Shown: positions 1-9,819, counted from the first letter of the stretch. The stretch is 64,000 nucleotides of DNA from Flavobacterium jumunjinense (GCF_021650975.2 NZ_CP091285.1:2108001-2172000); one strand, 5' to 3'. Numbers and translations: made by a program. The notes: a model not told the origin generated them from the letters alone.

Positions 1-247
1 TAATGAAAATCGTTTTTGGGAGCTCGTTGCAGAATGTGTTACAGCATATCAAGAAACACAACCACAGCTTGCAGAGAAGTTTGAACGTTATGATATGTTC
101 GAAACGCAATTCGAATTGTCCTGTTTAAATCGTTTGCAAATTAATAATAATAAAACAATGATCGATTTGGATGATCCTGTTGCTTTGCTTCAATTTCAAG
201 GAAAATTAGAAAATCCAATTGCTCAATTTAAAAAAATAACGGCTTAA
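1..247 (+). CDS. IucA/IucC-family siderophore synthetase, C-terminal fragment (cut by window edge)
   Basis: Open from the left edge (first full codon at position 2) to a TAA at 245-247, about 81 residues. The end contains SCLNRLQINNNK followed by LQFQGKLENPI. This lines up almost residue for residue with the C-terminus of the complete IucA/IucC protein encoded at 881-2668 (CCLNRLQLKNNK, LQFVGKLKNPI), which is the basis for the call. IucA/IucC enzymes are ATP-dependent NRPS-independent siderophore (NIS) synthetases that join carboxylates to amines or hydroxylamines. The gap to the next gene is 10 bases, so it is the upstream member of the same operon. Substrate class cannot be read from the fragment; the catalytic part lies outside the window. 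Confidence 0.88.
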   Translation, partial: NENRFWELVAECVTAYQETQPQLAEKFERYDMFETQFELSCLNRLQINNNKTMIDLDDPVALLQFQGKLENPIAQFKKITA

Positions 248-257
248 ATACTATCGT

Positions 258-878
258 ATGACCAATACAAATAATATTGAAACCGGCATTAAACCGACAT
301 CTTTTAGAAAAGAAAGTGTTGTTTTTAGCAAGAAGATTCCAACAGTTGGCTTGTTTGAATTGCGACCTATAAATATAGAGGAAGACAGTATAATGATTCA
401 TCAATGGGTACAAAAAGAATACGCAATCTATTGGGAAATGACAAATTTCACCTTAAATGAAGTGAAATTGGCCTATCAAAATATCATTGAAAAAGCGCAA
501 GTATATATAGGATTATATAATGGAGAAATGACTTTTTTGTTAGAATGTTACCATCCTAAAGAAGATATAATTAGCAAGTATTATAACGTGGAAGAAGGTG
601 ATAAAGGAATGCATATTTTGGTAGCACCTACAGAAAAACCAATCAAAGGTTTCACTTGGGCAGTTTTTACTACTATTTTAGACTTCATTTTTAAAGATAA
701 AAACACCAAAAGAATTGTGGTAGAACCAGATGCTCGCAATCATAAAATACATCAGTTGAATAAGAAAGCAGGTTTTGTTTTTCAAAATGTACTCGAATTG
801 CCACATAAAAAAGCACATTTAGAATTTTGTACACGAGAAGACTATTATAATGCTTTAAAAACACACGAAAAGAATTAA
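258..878 (+). CDS. GNAT N-acyltransferase of siderophore biosynthesis (IucB/AlcB-like)
   Basis: 206 residues, the usual length for the IucB/RhbD/AlcB acyltransferases. The GNAT fold shows in the second half: GMHILVAPTEKPIKG near residues 115-130, then the block IVVEPDARNHKIHQLNKKAGF, where the VEPDxRNxKxxxLxxxxGF pattern is characteristic of this family. Known members acylate the hydroxylamine of N-hydroxylysine, N-hydroxycadaverine or similar to make a hydroxamate. It sits between two IucA/IucC synthetases (10 bases after one, 2 bases before the next), so it very probably supplies the hydroxamate building block they condense. The hydroxylase and any decarboxylase are not in the window, so the actual substrate is not known. 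Start at 258 is the first ATG after the upstream stop. Confidence 0.85.
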   Translation: MTNTNNIETGIKPTSFRKESVVFSKKIPTVGLFELRPINIEEDSIMIHQWVQKEYAIYWEMTNFTLNEVKLAYQNIIEKAQVYIGLYNGEMTFLLECYHPKEDIISKYYNVEEGDKGMHILVAPTEKPIKGFTWAVFTTILDFIFKDKNTKRIVVEPDARNHKIHQLNKKAGFVFQNVLELPHKKAHLEFCTREDYYNALKTHEKN

Positions 879-880
879 TT

Positions 881-2668
881 ATGAGTCAAAAAACACAAAT
901 TGCGCCAACTGAAAGCATTCAACATATAACAAAAGAGAATTGGAACAAAGCCAATGTCATTTTAGTAAAAAAAGCATTGAGTGAATTTGCCCATGAATTG
1001 CTAGTTAATCCAATATTGATTAATGAAAATACTTATGTGGTTTCAACTTCAGATGAAAAAGTAAAATATACTTTTAAAGCCAATATACTTTCTCTAAATC
1101 ATTGGTCAATAGAAAATAATTCAATCCGAAAATTCATTCTAGAAGAAGAAGTCGCCCTTTCATTGACGAAATTTATTATCGAGTTTAAAGAAGTTTTAGC
1201 TATTTCAGAAGTACTTTTACCTACTTATTTAGAAGAAATAACAAGCACTATTTATAGCGTTGCTTTTAAGATTAGCAATCAGAAATTCACTTCGAAAGAA
1301 TTAGTAGCTCATGAGTATCAAGAAATAGAGCACGCAATGACAGAAGGGCATCCATGTTTTATTGCGAATAGCGGAAAAAACGGATTCAATTGTCTCGATT
1401 TTATGAACTATTCACCAGAAGCGAATGCACCTGTTAAATTAATTTGGTTAGCGGGACATAAAAGTAGGGCTACTTTTTCATGTATTGAATCTTTAAGCTA
1501 TGGTGCGTTAATTCGTCAAGAGTTAGCAATAGATGATTATGTTGCTTTTCAAAATAAGATACAAGAAAAAGGTCTCAATATAGAGGACTATTATTTTTTT
1601 CCTGTGCATCCTTGGCAATGGTATAATAAATTAACGCTAATTTTTTCCCATGATATTGCTTTAGATTATCTAGTGTGTTTAGGTTACGGAAAAGATGATT
1701 ATTCGGCACAACAATCCATTCGTACGTTTTTCAACACAAGCAATCCTGAAAAGTTTTATGCAAAAACCGCTTTATCAGTGGTGAATATGGGTTTCATGCG
1801 TGGACTTTCTCCTTACTATATGGAAAGTACACCAGCGATTACACAATGGGTTGATGATTTGGTGAAAAATGATACTTATCTGCAAGAAAAAGGATTTACT
1901 TTATTAGGGGAAGTGGCAACATTAGGTTACAGAAATTTTTTATATGAACCATTAGGCAGAGCTATTCCACATAATAAAATGTTAGCTACACTTTGGAGAG
2001 AAAGTCCAATTCCGAAACTAAAAGAAGGGCAAAAATGCATGACGATGGCTGCTTTGTTACATGTGGATAATGATGGAGAAGCTTTTATTAAAGCATTAAT
2101 CGATTCTTCTGGAATTTCAGCAGAAGAATGGATAAGTCGTTATTTAGAGTGCTATTTGTCGCCATTATTACATTGTTTTTATAAACATGAAATGGTTTTT
2201 ATGCCTCATGGCGAAAATTTAATCTTAATTTTTGAAAACAATATTCCTGTAAAAGCAATTATGAAAGACATTACAGAAGAAGTAATGATTTTTAATCCAA
2301 ATACTCCTTTGCCAGAAAAAGCAAAACGTATTAATATCGACATGGATGAACCGCTTAAAATATTATGTCTGCAAAATGATATTTTTGAGTTTTTCTTTAG
2401 GTTTTTAGTTGCAATTCTTCATGAAAATAAGGTGTTGCATCAAGATGACTTTTGGAATTTGGTTTCCCATTGCATTTCAGACTATCAAAAAGTTCATCCA
2501 GAATTGGAAGAGCAATTTATGAAGTATGATTTATTTGTTTCAGAATTTGATGCTTGTTGCTTGAATCGTTTACAATTAAAAAACAACAAACAAATGTTAG
2601 ATTTAACAACACCAACCGATAGTTTACAGTTTGTGGGAAAATTGAAAAACCCAATACATAGAATATAA
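881..2668 (+). CDS. IucA/IucC-family NIS siderophore synthetase
   Basis: 595 residues, full length for the family. The nucleotide-binding motif appears as EGHPCFIANSGKNGF around residues 155-169 (His157), the form seen in AlcC/DesD-type members. FPVHPWQW follows at about 240-247, then the conserved NMGFMRGLSP, and HGENLILIF with VKAIMKD in the C-terminal FhuF-like part. These enzymes adenylate a carboxylate and couple it to an amine; DesD/AlcC relatives oligomerise and macrocyclise hydroxamate-carboxylate monomers. It is a paralogue of the truncated synthetase at the left edge, so the pathway probably uses two successive condensations. The gene starts 2 bases after the acyltransferase and is followed 30 bases later by a MATE exporter. 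Product not predictable without the missing genes. Confidence 0.9.
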   Translation: MSQKTQIAPTESIQHITKENWNKANVILVKKALSEFAHELLVNPILINENTYVVSTSDEKVKYTFKANILSLNHWSIENNSIRKFILEEEVALSLTKFIIEFKEVLAISEVLLPTYLEEITSTIYSVAFKISNQKFTSKELVAHEYQEIEHAMTEGHPCFIANSGKNGFNCLDFMNYSPEANAPVKLIWLAGHKSRATFSCIESLSYGALIRQELAIDDYVAFQNKIQEKGLNIEDYYFFPVHPWQWYNKLTLIFSHDIALDYLVCLGYGKDDYSAQQSIRTFFNTSNPEKFYAKTALSVVNMGFMRGLSPYYMESTPAITQWVDDLVKNDTYLQEKGFTLLGEVATLGYRNFLYEPLGRAIPHNKMLATLWRESPIPKLKEGQKCMTMAALLHVDNDGEAFIKALIDSSGISAEEWISRYLECYLSPLLHCFYKHEMVFMPHGENLILIFENNIPVKAIMKDITEEVMIFNPNTPLPEKAKRINIDMDEPLKILCLQNDIFEFFFRFLVAILHENKVLHQDDFWNLVSHCISDYQKVHPELEEQFMKYDLFVSEFDACCLNRLQLKNNKQMLDLTTPTDSLQFVGKLKNPIHRI

Positions 2669-2698
2669 AAAGAAGAGGAATTCTTCTGTATAGCAACA

Positions 2699-4096
2699 AT
2701 GAAAAAGAAAATTAGCTTTTTAAAAGAAGTAATAAGCGGTAAAGAGGAGTACGACTTCACAACCATCGATTTAAACAAGGCCATTCTATTGTTAGCCATT
2801 CCAATGATTTTGGAATTAGTCTTGGAATCGGTTTTTGCTTTAGTCGATTTGTATTTTGTAGGGCATTTAGAAAATAGTAACCTAGCGATACAAATTATTG
2901 GTCTAACAGAATCGGTCAATACTATAATTTATTCCATCTCTATAGGATTGAGTGTTGCTGCAACTGCAATAGTTTCTCGAAGAGTAGGAGAAAAGAAGCC
3001 TAAAAAAGCCGGAAAAGTGGCGATGCAATCTATTTTTATTGCTTTAGTCATTTCTATATTCGTGAGTGTTCTTGGAGTTTTGTTTGCAGAAGAATTATTT
3101 ACCTTTCTAGGAGCATCAGCAGAAAGTAGAGCGTATGGAATTTTGTATCCTAAAATTATTTTTGCAAGCAGTTGTTTTATTATTCTACTTTTCCTTATCA
3201 ACGGAATTTTTAGAGGCATTGGTAATCCAGCTTTGGCAATGAAAAGCCTTTGGTTTGCTAATATTTGTAATATCATTTTATGTCCCATTTTAATTAATGG
3301 TTGGGGAATAATTCCAGCCATGGGAATCGTAGGTGCTGCTTTAGCAACAGCAATCGGAAGAGTATTAGGTGTGTTTTATCAATTGTATTTTTTGTTTTTC
3401 AGAGTGCATTTAGTAACTATAAAAATAAGATATATATTACCCAAATTCGAACTCATAGCAGCATTGATAAAAGTGGCTACACCAGGAATAATGCAATATG
3501 TGATTGCTTCTTGTAGTTGGATTTTTTTATCGCAGATTGTTGCCAAAACAGGAGGGGAAAACGGATCATCAGGTTTTCAAACGGCTATTCGAATTATGAT
3601 GTTTTTTATGTTACCCGCTTGGGGATTGAGTAACGCAACAGCTACATTGGTCGGATTAAATTTAGGAGCAAAAAACAAAGAAAGAGTGAGAGAAGCAGTG
3701 GTTTTAACTGCAAAATACACTATGATTTTCTTAGGTTGCGCAATGACGCTGTGTTTGGTTTTTGGAGAAGCTATGATTCGTTTCTTTACCAATGATGAAT
3801 ATATTATTGAAATCGCCTATTCTGCATTAAAAATTGTGAGTTATGGTTATTTATTTTATGGTGTTGGTATGGTACTTAATAATGTGTTTAATGGAGCAGG
3901 AGATACTATGACACCAACATGGATAAACCTTATCGGATTTTGGGTAATACAAATTCCTTTGGCATACCTACTTTCCTACACCTTCAAACTAGATGCATTA
4001 GGAGTTTTTATTGCCATTCCAATAGCAGAAGCATTAATCACCATTATGAGTGTAATAATGTATCGAAGAGGGAAATGGATCAACGTGAAGGTTTAG
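2699..4096 (+). CDS. MATE-family efflux transporter, probable siderophore exporter
   Basis: 465 residues, almost entirely hydrophobic segments separated by short charged loops, the length and layout of a 12-helix MATE protein. Recognisable family features are the AILLLAIPMILELVLES opening, internal VGAALATAIGR and GAGDTMTPTWINLIGFW segments (the GAGDT.TP pattern is common in MatE repeats), and the two-fold repeat of the chain. MATE proteins export small molecules in exchange for H+ or Na+. Position 30 bases downstream of the NIS synthetase in the same orientation suggests it exports the siderophore; this is inference from context. Its 3' end overlaps the convergent lipoprotein gene by 17 bases, and I see no terminator hairpin between them. 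Confidence 0.88.
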   Translation: MKKKISFLKEVISGKEEYDFTTIDLNKAILLLAIPMILELVLESVFALVDLYFVGHLENSNLAIQIIGLTESVNTIIYSISIGLSVAATAIVSRRVGEKKPKKAGKVAMQSIFIALVISIFVSVLGVLFAEELFTFLGASAESRAYGILYPKIIFASSCFIILLFLINGIFRGIGNPALAMKSLWFANICNIILCPILINGWGIIPAMGIVGAALATAIGRVLGVFYQLYFLFFRVHLVTIKIRYILPKFELIAALIKVATPGIMQYVIASCSWIFLSQIVAKTGGENGSSGFQTAIRIMMFFMLPAWGLSNATATLVGLNLGAKNKERVREAVVLTAKYTMIFLGCAMTLCLVFGEAMIRFFTNDEYIIEIAYSALKIVSYGYLFYGVGMVLNNVFNGAGDTMTPTWINLIGFWVIQIPLAYLLSYTFKLDALGVFIAIPIAEALITIMSVIMYRRGKWINVKV

Positions 4097-5221
4097 TCTT
4101 ATTCTTTGTTAATAAAATTGGATTGGCCCCAATGAAGTTGTAGCCCATGTCTATTGTTTTTGTAGTATTGTCATTATAGTAAAATTTATAATAACGACAA
4201 TCGGTTTCTATTTTGCTAAAAAGAAAACCTTGATTCCCATAAGAAAAGTTTAAAGTGTATGTTGGATTGAAAGATGTCTCACTTTCTTTACCTTTTCTTA
4301 ATTCTAAATCAAGCAAAAAGAGTTCAGAATTATATAATGTATGTTTAATTAGTTTATTTTCAAAGGAAGGAAAATGAAGACGGTTGTCAAAGATGAAATT
4401 GTAATTATTCTTTTGTTTTATTTTTTGATATAAATAACTCAACTCATTATAAGCTACATAAAAATCGATAGGAGCTTTTCTACTGCAATCTTGTATTGTT
4501 TTAATGATTTTTCCGTTTTTTAAAAACGTAATTGAATTGTTTTGAGAATCGGGTGTTTCACAGGGATAATAATTGTTCATCTTTAAGATATCAATTTGAT
4601 CAAATTTTTTAAATATTTGAGTAGTAATGTTTAAATCTAACTGAGCTACAAAATCTTCTTCATTAGTATTGTAACCTAACCCTTTAAAATACATTTCTCC
4701 TTTTCTATTGATATAAGTTGTATTTATTCCACAACATCCAAATCCTTTTTCTCTATCTACAATAATAGCGTCGTATAGTTTAGAATTATGGTGAATGTTT
4801 CTCTTTTTTACTAGGTTATATTTTTCTTTGTTTTCCTTTTCAAGAATCAGATTATCATGATTTAGAGTTTTTATTTTATGTTTTATCCAAATTGAATCTG
4901 CTAAATCCCAAAAAAATAATGTAGAGTCTTTTACCTTTATTTTGTCTTTGTACCAAGAAAGTGTAAGGTGTTAAACTTCATGGCTGTTGTGTCTCGGTTA
5001 AAAGATAGTACGCTCATTTTTGTTGGGACATATTCATAAAATCCAAATTTGTATTCTAGAATACTATCGTTTATTATATTTAAACTAAAGTTTTCTTTTT
5101 CAGAAGTATCATCAGTAATTAAATGTTCATCAAAATACCAATTACCAATTAATGGATTCTCCATTTTCTTTTCACAAGAAAACAATAGGGAGATTGAAAG
5201 TATGAAGAAATATTTTTTCAT
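4080..5221 (-). pseudogene. Putative lipocalin-like lipoprotein gene interrupted by a frameshift
   Basis: The minus strand carries a lipoprotein start at 5221 (MKKYFFILSISLLFSC, lipobox ending at Cys16; then NPLIGNWYFDE, a lipocalin-like GxW opening). This frame stops at 4937 after 94 codons. A second minus frame, open from just after a stop at 4971-4973 down to 4080, continues with TLSWYKDKIKVKDSTLFFWD and about 290 more residues, but has no good start of its own except an internal ATG at 4694. The first frame ends FNTLHFLGTKTK, and sliding by one base between 4971 and 4937 gives FNT-LTLSWYKDK, a smooth join. A single one-base change therefore explains both halves: one gene of about 380 codons. 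It could be a real pseudogene or a sequencing error. It lies 6 bases downstream of the SpmAB-like gene. Function unknown. Confidence 0.7.
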
Positions 5222-5227
5222 TTTATT

Positions 5228-6667
5228 TTAAAAAAACCAACTAGCCACTAAAATACCTGTAATTACACAAATTAAATCCACTAGAAGCATCATTCCTAAA
5301 GTGTAACGTGTGTTTTTAATACTTACAGAACCAAAATAAACAGCAATAACATAGAAAGTGGTTTCGGCACTACATTGAAAAATACAGCTTAGTCTTCCAG
5401 CAAAAGAATCTGGTCCAAAAGTACGCATAGCATCAATCATAAAACCACGTGAACCACCAGAACTAAAAGGTCTTAAAATAGCAACAGGTAAAGAATCGGT
5501 AACTTGTTTCGAAACACCCATATGTGCAAACACAAATGAAATTCCATGGCTTATAATTTCAAATAAACCACTGTTTCTTAATAATGAAATAGCGACTAAC
5601 ATTCCCATAACGTAAGGAAAAATCATGACACCTGTTTTTAAACCATTGTTAGCACCTACAACGAAAGTATCAAACATTGTCGTTTTTTGAGCTGTGAATT
5701 TTTTCTCATTGATAAATGAAAAGACTAAAGTGAAACCAATAATTGTTAATAATAAAACACCAGATAAGTTAGCAGTAAAATAATTTTTACCAATTAAGTC
5801 TAACGTATTTACATAGAATAATAGACCAACAATAGCACCAATAAGTCCCATTAAAGCAGCTAAAAGTGAGGCGCTCTTAAAATTGATTTTTTGTTTCATT
5901 CCAACAAGTAAGAATGCAGCAATTGTACCAACAAATGAAGTAATAATACAAGGTAACATCACATCAGCTGGATTGGCAGCATTTTCAGCAGCACGATAAC
6001 CAATAATAGATGTTGGAATTAATGTTAAACCAGCAGCATGCAAGCACATGAACATGATTTGGGCATCACTTGCTTTGTCTTTGTCTTCGTTTAATTCTTG
6101 TAAACTTTGCATGGCTTTTAATCCGAAAGGTGTTGCCGCAGAATCTAAACCTAAGAAGTTTGCTGCAAAATTAAGCGTCATATATGAAATGGATTCATGA
6201 TCTTTAGGAAGCGAAGGAAAAACTTTAGCAAACATTGGACTCAATTTTTTAGCCAATTTTTCAGATGCTCCAGAAATAATAAGCAATTCCATAATTCCGC
6301 AGAAAAAAGCTAAATAAGCAATCAAAGGAAGTATTAAGTCCAACAAACTGCTTTTACACATTGGTAACAATCCATCCGATTGTTGCACACCGCTATAAAT
6401 TTTTACTGATTGTTTGTTATAAATATAAGTAGTGTCTGAATCTTTAGTGTTTCTGTTTAAAATAAAAGCTTTATCAGAAGATTTTTGAATACTATCTTGA
6501 ATAAATTGAGGTATATCTTTTAAATATTTTTCAGAAATTAGAATAGGTTCTCCTTGTTTTCCATTCAAAACATAATCAATAGAATAATATTTTGAAGTAA
6601 ACAAACCAATAATAATAAAGGCAATTGAAGAAACAAAAATTGCTAACCAAAATCTACTTAATACCAT
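5228..6667 (-). CDS. Nucleoside recognition (Gate) domain membrane protein, SpmA-SpmB fusion
   Basis: About 479 residues from the ATG at 6667 (MVLSRFWLAIFVSS); an upstream in-frame ATG at 6709 would add 14 charged residues, and I prefer the shorter form because it begins directly before the first membrane helix. Multiple transmembrane segments flank the conserved LNFAANFLGLDSAATPFGLKAM block (residues ~160-180), which is the hallmark of spore-maturation protein SpmA/nucleoside-recognition (Gate) domains; the C-terminal half is SpmB-like (NNGLKTGVMIFPY, LRPFSSGGSRG). In Bacteroidota these are commonly one fused protein. Function in non-sporulating bacteria is not established; transport of a small solute is a guess. 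Transcribed toward the split lipoprotein gene 6 bases downstream. Confidence 0.85.
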   Translation of the reverse strand: MVLSRFWLAIFVSSIAFIIIGLFTSKYYSIDYVLNGKQGEPILISEKYLKDIPQFIQDSIQKSSDKAFILNRNTKDSDTTYIYNKQSVKIYSGVQQSDGLLPMCKSSLLDLILPLIAYLAFFCGIMELLIISGASEKLAKKLSPMFAKVFPSLPKDHESISYMTLNFAANFLGLDSAATPFGLKAMQSLQELNEDKDKASDAQIMFMCLHAAGLTLIPTSIIGYRAAENAANPADVMLPCIITSFVGTIAAFLLVGMKQKINFKSASLLAALMGLIGAIVGLLFYVNTLDLIGKNYFTANLSGVLLLTIIGFTLVFSFINEKKFTAQKTTMFDTFVVGANNGLKTGVMIFPYVMGMLVAISLLRNSGLFEIISHGISFVFAHMGVSKQVTDSLPVAILRPFSSGGSRGFMIDAMRTFGPDSFAGRLSCIFQCSAETTFYVIAVYFGSVSIKNTRYTLGMMLLVDLICVITGILVASWFF

Positions 6668-6778
6668 TTCATTTTTTTTGTAAAGATACAATTTAAGCTT
6701 AAAAAACATAAAACATAATTTAGTTAAGGATATTATTGTTTTTTGTGTAAAAAAAAGTGTTTTTACTTATTAAAGTGT

Positions 6779-6786
6779 TAATTTTG
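6779..6786 (+). promoter_or_regulatory. Candidate Bacteroidota -7 element of the subtilase gene
   Basis: TAATTTTG matches the phylum's TAnnTTTG -7 consensus and lies about 30 bases before the subtilase start. No TTG at the expected 17-23 base spacing upstream, so only half the promoter is supported. Confidence 0.4.
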
Positions 6787-6814
6787 CAAAACTTACTATT
6801 AAAAAATGTTTTTT

Positions 6815-9763
6815 ATGAAAAAAAATATACTTAAAGTTTCATTGTTGAGTTTCTTTTGCTTTTCATCTTTAGCACAAACGAAAGACGATGTAGCAAAAAT
6901 TATTAAAAATTACGATGTTGAAACGATAAAGGAAAAGACTATATATTTCGAAAGCTTAGAAAAAAGAGAAAAAGAATTAGCTGTTGCTGAAGCATTGAAA
7001 AAGGGTTGGCCAATTATAGTTCAAAAAGAAGATGGAACTTATGAAGAATTAATGCGACTAACACCAGATGGTGTACCCGTTTATTTTGCTTCACAAAATG
7101 CTAATGCTGCAAAATCAACAAGAGCAGTGCATTTAAACTCAGGAGGTACTTTGGGGTTGAATTTAAATGGAGAAAACATGGTTGCTCGTGTTTGGGACGG
7201 TGGTACAGTAAGAAGAACACATAATTTATTTGAAAATAGAGTAACAACTGTTGATGATGTATCTGGAACAACTTATAGTTCACATGCAACGCACGTTACA
7301 GGAACAATTTTAGCATCAGATGCTTCTGCTTCAACAAAGGGTATGGCTTATAATGCTACAGGTAGGACTTTCAACTGGACAAATGATGAAAGCGAAGCGA
7401 CTAATGAAGTTTTAGGAGGAATGTTAATTTCTAATCACTCCTATGGTGTGCCTATAACAAGTAGTTCAGGTGCAATTCAACCTGCTTGGTATATTGGTGC
7501 ATATACAAGTGCAGCAAGAAACTGGGATGAGATATCGTATTTAGCACCCTATTATTTACCAGTAATGTCTGCTGGAAATGATGGTAATAATAACGATAAT
7601 TCGAACCCTATTGCTAATGGTTTTGATAAATTAACAAGTGATAAAACTGCAAAGAATAGTTTAATCGTTGCAAATGCTCAAGATGCAAATGTATCACCAG
7701 ACGGTACGTTAAATAGTGTTTCTATTAGTTCGTCTAGTAGTCAAGGGCCAACAGATGATAGAAGAATAAAACCAGATATTACAGGAAACGGAGTATCACT
7801 AACATCTACTGATAGTGGAAGTGATACAGCTACAGGTACTAAAAGTGGAACGTCTATGGCTAGCCCAAATGTTGCAGGTACTTTGTTGTTGGTGCAACAA
7901 CATTATAAAAATGTTACCAATAACTTTATGAAAGCGGCTACTCTAAAAGGTCTTGCTTGTCATACAGCTGATGATGCTGGAGCGATTGGTCCAGATGCGA
8001 AATTTGGTTGGGGATTATTAAATGCTAAAGCAGCGGTAGAAGCAATTACAAATAATGGATTAACATCATGGGTTTCTGAAGAAGAATTGATGCAAAGTCA
8101 GACTTTTACAATGACAGTGAAATCGAATGGAGGAACAAACAATCCTTTGATAGCATCAATTACTTGGACAGATGTTCCTGGTGTTGCAAAAACCAATACT
8201 GTAGAAAACGATCCGTTACCTATTTTAGTTAATAATTTGGATATTAAAGTGACTAGAAATGGGACAATATACTATCCTTGGAGATTAGAAAGTAATCCAA
8301 ATGTGCCTGCAACTAGACTTACTGATAATAATGTGGATAATGTTGAGGTTGTTAGAATTGATGCGCCTGATGCAGGAGATTATGTGATAACAGTAACTCA
8401 TAAGGGTAATCTAGTTAATAATAAGCAAGATTATTCATTAGTGGTTACAGGGATATCTTCTGGTTTTTCGCTAACCTCTAAATCTGACAACTTAATAGTT
8501 TGTGATACGCAAGATGCAATTTATACTTTTGATTATAAACAAACAGGAGTAGGTACAACTAATTTTTCGGCAACAGGATTACCAGCTGGAGCAAACGTGG
8601 TATTTAGTCCTACAAGTTTAAATACAAACGGTACTGTGACCATGACATTGTTTAATCTTACAAATGTTGCTCCAGGAGAATATAATGTAGGGATTCAAGG
8701 AGATAATGGAATTGAAACTGAGATTAGAACAAAAAACTTAAAAATATATTCAGCTAATTTTCAGCCAGTTGTTTTAGATTCTCCAGTAAATTCTCAAAAT
8801 ACAGTTGCAACAACAGTAACTTTAAAATGGGTAGAGCATGTTAATGTTGAATCCTATAATTTACAAGTATCAACTTCTTCAAGTTTAGCAGCACCATTAG
8901 TAAATGAAATTGTTACGGGTGATAGTTTTCTTGTTACAGGATTAAATGAAGAAACGAATTATTATTGGAGAGTTGTACCTTCTAATAGATGCGGTACCGA
9001 TTTAGTAACAAATGTAACAATTTATAATTTTGAAACGGGTAAATTAACATGTGGTTCTTCTTTTTCTGCTACAGATTTTTCAAATAATATTATTGAGATA
9101 ACCGCAAATAGTATTGCTACTGTGCCTATTGAAGTTTCTGGAGGTATTGTGATAGGAGATCTAAATGTTACTCTAGATTTGACACATACTTATATTCAAG
9201 ATATGACTTACTATTTAGAAGGACCAGCTTCTATTGGAAGTCCAGTCGTAACTTTATTTAAGCAACCATGTGGAAGTGAGGATGATATTAATTGTACTAT
9301 TGATGATTCAGGAGTTAATTTCACTTGTAGTGGTACTGCACCTGCTATTTCTGGAACAGTAAAGCCTTTTGAAACGTTGAGTGCATTTAATGGTTTGGTA
9401 GCAGATGGAACTTGGGTTTTAAGAGTTGAAGATCCTTTTAATGGAGATGGAGGAACAATAAACGCTGTTGCACTTTCATTCTGTAATATTGAGCAAGCAT
9501 TGAGCATTGAGAGTAATGTGTTTTCAGATGTTAGAATATATCCAAATCCTGCAAAGAGTAGTATTAGTATCGATTTAAATAATTCTATTACTGGTGAAGT
9601 TGGTTATGCTTTATATGATATTCAAGGAAGGTTAATTCTGAATAAAAAATCGTCAACAGCGATAACAAATTTAAATGTAGAAAACCTTACAGAAGGCGTT
9701 TATTTATTGGTTATTGAAACTGAGAACGTAAAAACAACAAAGAAGATTGTTGTGAAGAGATAA
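6815..9763 (+). CDS. Secreted S8 (subtilisin-like) serine peptidase with P-domain and T9SS type A sorting domain
   Basis: 982 residues from ATG 6815, chosen because MKKNILKVSLLSFFCFSSLAQ is a clean signal peptide; an ATG three codons earlier (6806) is the alternative. Catalytic triad visible: Asp128 in VWDGGTVR, His157 in SHATHVTG, Ser347 in GTSMASPNVAG. After the catalytic domain come a prepeptidase-type beta domain, a fibronectin III-like region (NTVATTVTLKWVEHV, GLNEETNYYWRV), and a proprotein-convertase P-domain-like region (DLTHTYIQDMTYYLEGP ... GTWVLRVEDPFNGDGG). The last ~80 residues (VRIYPNPAKSSISID ... TTKKIVVKR) form a Por secretion type A domain. The protein should be exported by Sec, moved across the outer membrane by T9SS, and act extracellularly or at the cell surface as a protease. 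Single-gene unit followed by a strong hairpin terminator. Confidence 0.93.
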   Translation: MKKNILKVSLLSFFCFSSLAQTKDDVAKIIKNYDVETIKEKTIYFESLEKREKELAVAEALKKGWPIIVQKEDGTYEELMRLTPDGVPVYFASQNANAAKSTRAVHLNSGGTLGLNLNGENMVARVWDGGTVRRTHNLFENRVTTVDDVSGTTYSSHATHVTGTILASDASASTKGMAYNATGRTFNWTNDESEATNEVLGGMLISNHSYGVPITSSSGAIQPAWYIGAYTSAARNWDEISYLAPYYLPVMSAGNDGNNNDNSNPIANGFDKLTSDKTAKNSLIVANAQDANVSPDGTLNSVSISSSSSQGPTDDRRIKPDITGNGVSLTSTDSGSDTATGTKSGTSMASPNVAGTLLLVQQHYKNVTNNFMKAATLKGLACHTADDAGAIGPDAKFGWGLLNAKAAVEAITNNGLTSWVSEEELMQSQTFTMTVKSNGGTNNPLIASITWTDVPGVAKTNTVENDPLPILVNNLDIKVTRNGTIYYPWRLESNPNVPATRLTDNNVDNVEVVRIDAPDAGDYVITVTHKGNLVNNKQDYSLVVTGISSGFSLTSKSDNLIVCDTQDAIYTFDYKQTGVGTTNFSATGLPAGANVVFSPTSLNTNGTVTMTLFNLTNVAPGEYNVGIQGDNGIETEIRTKNLKIYSANFQPVVLDSPVNSQNTVATTVTLKWVEHVNVESYNLQVSTSSSLAAPLVNEIVTGDSFLVTGLNEETNYYWRVVPSNRCGTDLVTNVTIYNFETGKLTCGSSFSATDFSNNIIEITANSIATVPIEVSGGIVIGDLNVTLDLTHTYIQDMTYYLEGPASIGSPVVTLFKQPCGSEDDINCTIDDSGVNFTCSGTAPAISGTVKPFETLSAFNGLVADGTWVLRVEDPFNGDGGTINAVALSFCNIEQALSIESNVFSDVRIYPNPAKSSISIDLNNSITGEVGYALYDIQGRLILNKKSSTAITNLNVENLTEGVYLLVIETENVKTTKKIVVKR

Positions 9764-9789
9764 AATTTTTTACAATATTATAGGATAAC

Positions 9790-9819
9790 AAAAAAGAGCT
9801 AGGAATAGCTCTTTTTTTT
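9790..9819 (+). terminator. Rho-independent terminator after the subtilase gene
   Basis: Stem GAGCTA (9796-9801), loop GGAA, stem TAGCTC (9806-9811), then eight T; six A precede the stem, so it can also work on the minus strand for the convergent exonuclease operon. Confidence 0.85.

Noticed and set aside
2494..2919. Minus-strand frames inside the IucA/IucC and MATE genes (and similar antisense frames in the PKS genes)
   Set aside because: They lie opposite well-supported genes and encode low-complexity, Ser/Ile/Phe-rich chains without domains.
4080..4694. Independent 204-residue gene starting at 4694
   Set aside because: The coding frame continues upstream of that ATG with sensible sequence to about 4970; better read as the second half of the split lipoprotein gene.
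4937..4973. Programmed ribosomal frameshift in the lipoprotein gene
   Set aside because: No slippery heptamer or following structure is evident; mutation or sequencing error is simpler.
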